Source: an uncultured Lachnospiraceae bacterium
GTDB lineage: Bacteria > Bacillota_A > Clostridia > Lachnospirales > Lachnospiraceae
Reading direction: 5' to 3'
Assembly (NCBI GenBank): GCA_947178085.1
Contig: CAMWWS010000045.1
Span: 1 to 11,975, forward strand
Length of the DNA: 11,975 nt
Shown one piece after another: positions 7,029 to 11,975 of the stretch. A program made the position numbers and the translations under genes. The number at the start of each line of letters is the position of its first letter. Position 1 is the first letter of the stretch. The notes below the pieces were generated by a model. It did not search any database. It saw only the letters and a list, made by a program, of their open reading frames with translations, and had not been told where the DNA came from.

Positions 7029-7865
7029 TCAAAATAATTTAGCTAAAAAACTATCTGGAATCATCATATTTTCTCCACCCATGCCCAAGTCAATTCCGTC
7101 ATCATTATTACCATGAAAGTCACTTCCTCCAGTCAAAGCCAAATTATTTTTAATTGCAATATCCTGAAGTTTCTTAGAATATATAGCATCTTGGGTCGGA
7201 TGTATTACTTCAATTGCATCTAAACTGTAATCCATAAGATTTTTTATTAATATCTCTGTTTCATTATCATTCAATCCATATTCTGCCGGATGTGCCAAGG
7301 ACACAATTCCGCCTGCATTATGTATTTTTTCAGCTACTACTGAAAATGAGGGATAACTGCATTCAACATAAGCACTACCTCCTTTATGAAGATATTTTTT
7401 TAGTGCCTCCCATTCTGTTGATGCATATCCTTTTTTAACCAATGTTCTTGCAAAATTCATACGTGTCAGGATACATTCTTCGAATTGTTTTTCAACATCA
7501 TTATAATCAATACATATTCCAATTCTTTGAAGAGCTCTTATAATTGCATCATTATGCTCATCTCTTAGCGCTTTTAGCGCCTTCATATATTCATTCAGTT
7601 TTTCTATGATAAAATTGTATCCCAAAACATGAATATTAATTAACCTATTACTAACATAACAACAGGAATTAATTTCAACACCATTAATAAACTTAATTCC
7701 AAGCTTTTCAGATTGTTTTCCAGCCCTTTCTAACCCTTTTATTGTATCATGGTCAGTCAGCGAAACGGCTGACAACTCTTTCTTTTTTGCATAGTACAAT
7801 AATTCCTCAGGTGTATAAGTTCCATCTGAGTATATAGAATGAAAATGTAAATCAATATATGCCAT
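7029..7865 (-). CDS. PHP-domain phosphoesterase, TrpH/RNase AM-like
   Basis: The 278-residue protein has a complete PHP active site of metal ligands: H7 and H9 (DLHFHS), D14 (SDGT), D38-H39-D40 (LTDHDTI), E64 (GVEI), H79, H192 (SLAHPAEY), D249 and H251 (GSDFHG). The segments TRMNFARTLVKKGY and KKYLHKGGSAYV match the TrpH/RNase AM branch, whose studied members are 3',5'-nucleotide bisphosphate phosphatases and 5'-3' exonucleases on short RNA. A phosphoesterase in the cytosol is well supported; the exact substrate is inferred. ATG 7865 is chosen because AGGAG lies seven bases upstream and the PHP fold starts directly. The frame stays open for 56 more codons upstream, to a stop at 8034, but without a good start or homology I recognise. 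It is more AT-rich than the acetyltransferase genes upstream. Confidence 0.88.
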   Translation of the reverse strand: MAYIDLHFHSIYSDGTYTPEELLYYAKKKELSAVSLTDHDTIKGLERAGKQSEKLGIKFINGVEINSCCYVSNRLINIHVLGYNFIIEKLNEYMKALKALRDEHNDAIIRALQRIGICIDYNDVEKQFEECILTRMNFARTLVKKGYASTEWEALKKYLHKGGSAYVECSYPSFSVVAEKIHNAGGIVSLAHPAEYGLNDNETEILIKNLMDYSLDAIEVIHPTQDAIYSKKLQDIAIKNNLALTGGSDFHGNNDDGIDLGMGGENMMIPDSFLAKLF

Positions 7866-8046
7866 TTTAATTCTCCTATCAATTTGTTCCACGAAGATAT
7901 CCTCTGGAAGAAGTGCAACGTCTGTAGAATCAATTACCCTAATGGAGAGAATCCCCAAGGCTGTCAGGAGACGATAGTTTTGCGGATGCTGTCGCAAGTA
8001 GTGCCCAACGTATGCAGTTCGTCTTAGGTAATGTTAATTTCTAATG
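7866..8046 (-). other. 181-base gap with coding-like remnant upstream of the PHP gene
   Basis: Between the GNAT stop and the PHP start the PHP frame is open from 8033 onward and would encode segments such as ALGILSIRVIDSTDVALL and PEDIFVEQIDRR. A second frame reads DELHTLGTTCDSIRKTIVS before a stop. Both look coding-like but match nothing I recognise. I see no convincing promoter or terminator. It may be a decayed gene fragment left by rearrangement. Confidence 0.35.
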
Positions 8047-8448
8047 TTACACTCTCATAAATCCACAGCAACCAAATTCAGACATTTTCCGGAATCCCAT
8101 AGTTTTGTAAAAGGCGATGGTTTTCTCTGTGTTGTCTGTTGCAAGCTCAATCTGTCGCACATGACTGTATCTATCCAGAATCGCCTTCAGAAGCGCCGTA
8201 CCAATACCTCTGCGCTGATATTCCGGAAGCACCAGAATATCCTGTACAAACACAATGGTATGACCATCGCCTATGGTACGGATGATGCCCACGAGCTGCT
8301 CCACATCGTATGCCGCCAATGTCAGCATGGAGTTCGCAAATCCTTTCCGAAGTACATCCGGCTGATCTGTATATGCCGTCCATCCGGCACTTGCATACAG
8401 GCGCAGGATTTCCGCTTCATTATAAGTTTTGTATTCTCTGATTTCCAT
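8047..8448 (-). CDS. GNAT family N-acetyltransferase
   Basis: A 133-residue single-domain acetyltransferase of the GCN5-related type, transferring acetyl from acetyl-CoA to an amine. It shows the core strand plus pyrophosphate loop QDILVLPEYQRRGIGTALL (69-87, with QRRGIG at 78-83) and the C-terminal NTEKTIAFYKTMGFRKM (106-122), which supplies the usual Asn and Tyr near the cofactor. The substrate cannot be read from the sequence. ATG 8448 gives the expected N-terminus MEIREYKTYNEAEIL. AAGAG lies nine bases upstream and a stronger GGAGG about 15. The start lies 29 bases inside the end of the preceding acetyltransferase gene, so it is translationally coupled to it. It is probably the last gene of the operon that starts with the HAD gene. 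Confidence 0.9.
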   Translation of the reverse strand: MEIREYKTYNEAEILRLYASAGWTAYTDQPDVLRKGFANSMLTLAAYDVEQLVGIIRTIGDGHTIVFVQDILVLPEYQRRGIGTALLKAILDRYSHVRQIELATDNTEKTIAFYKTMGFRKMSEFGCCGFMRV

Positions 8449-8947
8449 ATAAGTGATCTCTTACCTCCAATTCGTACAACGCCGTTGATCTGCCATTAGG
8501 ATGATCAATGATGTCCACGATTTTAAACCCGGCGTTCAGATAAATCTTTCTGACAGTCTTTTCATCCAAAGCAGTATCCAGACGGATATATCGGATACCA
8601 CGCTTGCGGCACTCGGCTTTGATCGCGTTCACAACGAGCTTTGTAATGCCCATTCCGGCATACTTACGGTGAACACAGAGTTTATGCAGATAGGCAGCTT
8701 CATATTCAGGAACATTTGGCCAATAATCAGAATCCGCCCATTGCAAGATAAAGGCACAGACGATCTCGTCGTCAATGGTTCCGATACAGAAATTCTCCGG
8801 CTGGGCGTCGGAGGTGATCAATTCTTCCGGTGTCAGCCATTCATCGGGTCAGACCCGGAATCCCTGCTCACGGCCCCATGTCGCCACTTCCTTCATAACA
8901 GAAATTGCTTTTGATACTTCATTGAAGTGAATTATTATGTCGCTCAT
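8420..8947 (-). pseudogene. GNAT family N-acetyltransferase interrupted by one in-frame TGA
   Basis: Reading from ATG 8947 gives a continuous 175-codon acetyltransferase frame broken only by TGA at codon 33 (8851-8849). Before it stands MSDIIIHFNEVSKAISVMKE and then ATWGREQGFRV; after it PDEWLTPEELITSDAQPENF, the normal continuation of this family, in which I expect Trp at the broken position. One G-to-A change of TGG explains it. Downstream, EAAYLHKLCVHRKYAGMGITKL (acetyl-CoA loop at about 95-100) and VRKIYLNAGFKIVD are intact with no frameshift. The start overlaps the VOC stop as ATGA. TGA is used as a normal stop elsewhere here, so recoding is unlikely. Translation from TTG 8821 would give a 133-residue piece lacking the first strand and helix. 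A recent nonsense mutation, sequencing error or leaky TGA-C read-through are the alternatives. Confidence 0.82.
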
Positions 8948-9315
8948 GATTCATTTTCCTTTACAGAGGCAATCATAAATCGATAACCACCGATGCTGAC
9001 CTCAAATGCCATATCGCCCCATGGCTGAATCGTTAACTTAGTTGGTTTCAATGCCAGATGGTTTTCATATATCCGCTGAATCTGTTCAGCCGGCACAGTC
9101 ATGTAGATTTCAACCCCACACCCGATATTTGGGAGTTGATTGTCAGCAACATATCCGTCCGTTATGCCTAACAGAATAGAATTACCGTAAAGAGAAACTC
9201 CTATCAGAGGGTCGCCGCTTTCCGGTGGCTGCGAAAAATCAACATTCCACCCAGCGGCGGTAAATTCCTCTGCAGCCACATATGGGTCTATACAAGCAAG
9301 AATCGGTCTAATCAT
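8944..9315 (-). CDS. VOC superfamily (glyoxalase/bleomycin-resistance-like) protein
   Basis: The 123-residue protein resembles single-chain members of the vicinal oxygen chelate fold: MIRPILACIDPYVAAEEFTAAGW at the start, SLYGNSILLGI in the middle, GVEIYMTVPAEQIQRIYENHL (67-87) beginning the second half, and PWGDMAFEVSIGGYRFMIAS (98-117) at the end. The WGD-FEV-GYRF pattern is typical of the C-terminal beta-alpha-beta-beta-beta unit. Such proteins are metal enzymes or drug-binding proteins; the usual N-terminal metal His is not evident, so catalysis is uncertain. ATG 9315 has AGAGG nine bases upstream. The gene is 15 bases after the upstream gene and overlaps the broken acetyltransferase start by four bases. 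Confidence 0.78.
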   Translation of the reverse strand: MIRPILACIDPYVAAEEFTAAGWNVDFSQPPESGDPLIGVSLYGNSILLGITDGYVADNQLPNIGCGVEIYMTVPAEQIQRIYENHLALKPTKLTIQPWGDMAFEVSIGGYRFMIASVKENES

Positions 9316-9330
9316 TTATTTCTACCTCTT

Positions 9331-9822
9331 TTAATAATAAAATCCCTCACGCCTAAGCAGCTTAACAAATTCAAAAATCTGTTCTCCCTCTACATCAAAT
9401 GGGAAAACAAACGAAAATCCTATTTCAGCTTCATCGCAGGCACTGATATTTTCTTTCATTTCCTGAATCATCTGTCCATCGTGATAGAAGTCTGCAAGAT
9501 AGTCTTCTACGCCGTAGGCCTCAAATTCATATTCAGAAAACTTATCAAAGGAATATGCTAAAGCGGCATCTCTTTTCAGTTTTGTGGAGACCGATATTTT
9601 ATCGAACTGGATCTCAATATCACAAAAGCCTTTCACACTGATTACCGGTATGGGATAGGATTCTCTTTGCCATTCCCCTGCATCATTTATGTGATAGTGT
9701 CCGTTAAACCAACCGGGTTCAAGTTCAAATATTCTATGGAACAATGCGTGGATGATTTCCGCATTTTTAATTTCCAATCGATAATATGCATCATTGATTT
9801 CATTCAACCGTTCTTTATCCAT
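9331..9822 (-). CDS. Conserved-looking hypothetical protein, 163 residues
   Basis: I do not recognise this protein. It is acidic and soluble-looking, with no signal peptide or membrane segment. It opens with a helical segment (MDKERLNEINDAYYRLEIKN), has a possible aromatic core motif GWFNGHYHINDAGEW (37-51), then beta-rich CDIEIQFDKISVSTKL (67-82) and a C-terminal helix with FEFVKLLRREGFYY. The pattern fits a small alpha-beta cytosolic protein. ATG 9822 has AAGGA about ten bases upstream; that site overlaps the end of the HAD gene, 13 bases away, so the two are probably co-translated. Codon use and tight spacing support a real gene. Confidence 0.75.
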   Translation of the reverse strand: MDKERLNEINDAYYRLEIKNAEIIHALFHRIFELEPGWFNGHYHINDAGEWQRESYPIPVISVKGFCDIEIQFDKISVSTKLKRDAALAYSFDKFSEYEFEAYGVEDYLADFYHDGQMIQEMKENISACDEAEIGFSFVFPFDVEGEQIFEFVKLLRREGFYY

Positions 9823-9835
9823 TCAATCGCCATCC

Positions 9836-10513
9836 TTATTTCAAAATATTTACCAATTCAAGAAGTGAATGAATCACAAAATCCGGCTGAGGCAAGAGTT
9901 CACTATCTTTATAAAGAGCCTTACGATCCAATAGCACCGTTTTCATTCCAACCTTTTGAGGACCATATACATCATCCATATAACTGTCTCCCACGAACAA
10001 GCAATCCTTTGCCAACCAACCGCTTTTACTCAAAATCGTTTTATAAAAATTTATGTCCGGTTTATAGACCTGCATATTTTCTGATGTGTAAATATGAGAA
10101 AAGGAAAGCTTATTCAATTCAAGATAATAAAGCAATGAATCTGTATCTGTAGTTGACCCGATCGCAATGTCTATATTTTCATTTCCAAGCTTTTCTAACG
10201 TCTCATAAACATCTGAAAAAACTAATCTCTCTGCAAACAAAGAGTGAATCATTGGCTTTATCTCTTTTGATGCGTCTGCTTCTATCCCATATTGTGCGAA
10301 TGTTTCCGACAGACTAACTTCAAACAGTGTTTTTTCATTCAAAAATACTGATGCATTCATCTTCTGTCTTTTTTTTGCTTTCCAATCTTCATAAAATTTT
10401 TGAGCATCTAAATTAACACCAACATTAAAAAGTATTTGTTCAACCGCTTTTATTGAGTTGTTTCCAGTGTCGATTAGTGTTCCAAAGCAATCAAAAATGA
10501 TATGTCTAATCAT
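9836..10513 (-). CDS. HAD superfamily hydrolase
   Basis: The 225-residue protein has the HAD motifs in order. Motif I is IIFDCFGTLID with nucleophile D8, motif II IGSTTD (119-123 region, S120 or T121), motif III K151 in VYKPD, and motif IV LFVGDSYMDDVYG (172-184, D176 with D180 and D181). A helical cap of the C1 type lies between motifs I and II (about 16-100). The position two after the nucleophile is Phe rather than the Asp of typical phosphatases; the FDCFGTL or FDxYGTL form occurs in haloacid-dehalogenase-like members, so a phosphatase label is not secure. ATG 10513 has GGAG nine bases upstream and begins directly with the fold; an upstream TTG start at 10564 would add an unneeded tail. 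It is first of a tight five-gene unit. Confidence 0.88.
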   Translation of the reverse strand: MIRHIIFDCFGTLIDTGNNSIKAVEQILFNVGVNLDAQKFYEDWKAKKRQKMNASVFLNEKTLFEVSLSETFAQYGIEADASKEIKPMIHSLFAERLVFSDVYETLEKLGNENIDIAIGSTTDTDSLLYYLELNKLSFSHIYTSENMQVYKPDINFYKTILSKSGWLAKDCLFVGDSYMDDVYGPQKVGMKTVLLDRKALYKDSELLPQPDFVIHSLLELVNILK

Positions 10514-10514
10514 A

Positions 10515-10598
10515 CTATGTGTCTCCACGAATATAAGCCTTTTCAACATCTGTCGATTTTTCAAATTGTTCTATGATTGAATCGCTCTCTTCCCACAA
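10515..10598 (-). CDS. Possible 27-codon leader ORF or gene remnant before the HAD gene
   Basis: A short frame from TTG 10598 encodes MWEESDSIIEQFEKSTDVEK and then AYIRGDT, and stops at TAG two bases before the HAD start with the HAD Shine-Dalgarno inside it. The composition is coding-like, and extending upstream gives ATG GAT TGA, another in-frame stop. No good ribosome binding site is visible. It may be a leader peptide coupled to the HAD gene, the end of a lost gene, or chance. Confidence 0.25.
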   Translation of the reverse strand: MWEESDSIIEQFEKSTDVEKAYIRGDT

Positions 10599-10699
10599 AT
10601 TTCAATCCATACCACTAATATAGTACAACAATCACACTTATAATTCTATTAAAATTTGTATTTTTTTATTGGTTGTGCTGTGTTGATAGTTTCTGATAA

Positions 10700-10739
10700 T
10701 AAAAAAGGTAGCTGATTGTCTGTTAGGATAATCGCTACC
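10700..10739 (-). terminator. Rho-independent terminator after the 382-residue gene
   Basis: On the minus strand GGTAGC plus GATT pairs with AATC, a single bulged A, and GCTACC, giving a stem of about ten pairs around a 12-base loop, followed by TTTTTTATT. It lies about 83 bases after the upstream stop codon and separates that gene from the HAD operon. Confidence 0.85.
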
Positions 10740-10821
10740 CAAAGGTAAACAATATTCAATTTTCTTATCATTTTTCTGTCTTAATGCCGTTTTCCCAACA
10801 AACCGGAAACGAATAAAAAAT

Positions 10822-11970
10822 TTATTCCGGCAAATATTTTAACGGCTTTTTCATCTCTTCTGCAAGATACCTAACCGCACCGCCATACACGTCAAGCTTC
10901 TCTGCTTCTGCTATCATTTCTTCATATGCCTCACGCAAAAGCATCTTAATTTCGCTTCCATCTCTTTCATCTGTCGTGTTACGTGCCATCTTTACAGCTC
11001 TGCCCATCTTATTGCAGACAACGTTTAGCGCCGCTTTCTGCCCTTCATCCAGGTGTGCATCTCTCAGCTTCTGGATTTCACCTTTCAGGTAAAACAGCAA
11101 AATGCCCTCCTGCATCGCCAGGTTACTGTACACCTTCTCTGCCGTGCATTTGATCTCGGAATCTTTTTTCACGCCCACAATCATTCTGGTTACGTCCACT
11201 GACAGATTCCGGAAAAATTCCTCTGCTTCGCCAAGTTTCATTTTAAAATCCGTAATACCGTCAAAAAATTGTTTGTGATGCGGTGCGCGCAGGATATCCA
11301 TATCGGCGGCAAACAGAATCGTCTCCATACGGAACATAGCGTCCTCCAGGAAATCAGCCGTCACCTCCTCCAGTGCCAGAGAATCCAGCTCCTCTGCAAT
11401 CTCCCGGACACCATCTGCAATATAGCCATATGGCAGGCTCGGATCCGACAGTTTTTCGCCTGCTTCCATGCCCGCTTCCACTGCATCCTGAATCTTCTGC
11501 GTCGCATTTTTCCTCATATCCTGGAAAATCAGCGCTGACAGCTCATTCAGGAAATCTACGATTTTCTCCGATTTGATCCGGGCATTCTGCGCCAGGAGGT
11601 CATATTTCTCACACAGCGGTTGGAATGCGGCACGGTACTCTGGAATGGCTCTGGCAATCATTAGTCCCACCTGAAACGCCGTGACGCTGGCTTCAAAGGC
11701 GGTATCCTCCACAGCCTTTATAATAAGAAAACGGGCTGATATCTCATCTGTTCCCTGCGTTACTGAATTAACACGTTCCAAAACCTTTTTCAGTTCCTCC
11801 GCCATTTTCTCCGTCCTTTCGGACGCAAATTCCCAAGCCTGTGCATAAACTGTCGCCGCATCTCCGGTAACCCCTTTCTGCTTCCTGGTATCCGCTGCCG
11901 TCTCCTTTGCCTGTACAATCAGGCTGTTCAGCTCACGAATCATCTCCTCTGTGGTTTTTGAATTACACAT
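10822..11970 (-). CDS. Unrecognised all-helical cytoplasmic protein, at least 382 residues
   Basis: I do not recognise this family. The 382 residues are almost entirely predicted helix, rich in Ala, Glu, Lys and Met, with no signal peptide, no membrane segment and no nucleotide-binding motif. Segments such as TEKMAEELKKVLERVNSV, KSEKIVDFLNELSAL and YEEMIAEAEKLDVYGGA suggest helical bundles or short coiled coils. There is a possible weak internal similarity between the repeated runs of the form MxxAxEKL, not a clear tandem repeat. The stop is TAA 10824-10822, followed by a terminator. ATG 11970 is only five bases from the window edge, so its ribosome binding site is unseen; the frame is open to the edge and the true start may lie outside. 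Composition is richer in GC than the neighbouring HAD gene. Confidence 0.7.
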   Translation of the reverse strand: MCNSKTTEEMIRELNSLIVQAKETAADTRKQKGVTGDAATVYAQAWEFASERTEKMAEELKKVLERVNSVTQGTDEISARFLIIKAVEDTAFEASVTAFQVGLMIARAIPEYRAAFQPLCEKYDLLAQNARIKSEKIVDFLNELSALIFQDMRKNATQKIQDAVEAGMEAGEKLSDPSLPYGYIADGVREIAEELDSLALEEVTADFLEDAMFRMETILFAADMDILRAPHHKQFFDGITDFKMKLGEAEEFFRNLSVDVTRMIVGVKKDSEIKCTAEKVYSNLAMQEGILLFYLKGEIQKLRDAHLDEGQKAALNVVCNKMGRAVKMARNTTDERDGSEIKMLLREAYEEMIAEAEKLDVYGGAVRYLAEEMKKPLKYLPE

Positions 11971-11975
11971 TGCAC

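Larger units (their letters stand above)
10514..10821. other. Intergenic region between the 382-residue gene and the HAD gene
   Basis: This 308-base AT-rich region holds, from the upstream gene's end, a CCGGAA/TTCCGG inverted pair around its stop (10803-10830), a strong terminator (10700-10739), a T- and A-rich stretch, and a possible weak promoter for the HAD operon. That promoter would use TATATT at 10622-10617 on the minus strand; no convincing -35 stands 16-18 bases before it. A 27-codon open frame fills 10515-10598. Confidence 0.6.

Noticed and set aside
8849..8851. Selenocysteine or Trp recoding of the TGA in the GNAT gene
   Set aside because: No selenoprotein is known to me in this family, no clear SECIS-like hairpin follows, and TGA ends other genes in the window. 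A mutation or error is simpler.
8501..8914. 137-codon plus-strand open frame
   Set aside because: It is antisense to the broken GNAT gene, whose protein-level similarity to acetyltransferases is clear on the minus strand; no ribosome binding site on the plus strand.
9667..10152. 161-codon plus-strand open frame
   Set aside because: It lies antisense to the HAD gene and the 163-residue gene, both with good starts and motifs; composition is that of an antisense shadow.

Overview
The window looks like a chromosomal segment of an anaerobic low-GC Gram-positive bacterium, most likely a clostridium of the Lachnospiraceae type. The evidence is AT-rich DNA, strong AGGAGG-type ribosome binding sites, and the gene order hflK-hflC, NusG domain II protein, Gx transporter, ruvA, ruvB, zapA, U32 protein. 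I place this from family knowledge, not from a search. Every convincing gene lies on the minus strand, so transcription runs from high to low coordinates.

Region A (1-6444, conserved core). From upstream to downstream it holds hflK and hflC (membrane SPFH proteins), a NusG domain II protein, a Gx/heptaprenyl-diphosphate-synthase-component-I-like membrane protein, ruvA and ruvB (Holliday junction branch migration), zapA (FtsZ ring assembly) and a U32 Fe-S protein that runs off the left edge. A near-consensus promoter overlaps the end of hflC. It separates an hflKC unit from a NusG_II-Gx-ruvAB-zapA-U32 unit and moves the likely NusG_II start downstream. A hairpin terminator between zapA and the U32 gene probably attenuates the last gene.

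Region B (6445-6755, gene-poor). It carries a candidate hflK promoter and a 163-bp imperfect palindrome whose nested arms resemble a non-autonomous mobile or REP-like element.

Region C (6756-10513, accessory genes). From upstream to downstream these are a HAD hydrolase, an unrecognised 163-residue protein, a VOC-fold protein, a GNAT acetyltransferase gene broken by one in-frame TGA, a second GNAT, then a TrpH/RNase AM-like PHP phosphoesterase and a very small lipoprotein. The first five are packed with gaps of 13-15 bases or overlaps and probably form one operon. The mix of small, loosely related enzymes suggests a variable genomic island.

Region D (10514-11975). A 308-base intergenic stretch holds a clear terminator for the upstream gene. 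Beyond it is an all-helical protein of at least 382 residues that I do not recognise.

I see no rRNA, tRNA, CRISPR array, transposase or complete phage gene. The items most worth a second look are the 163-bp palindrome, the GNAT gene with a single TGA, the promoter inside the hflC end, and the attenuator-like hairpins before the U32 gene.
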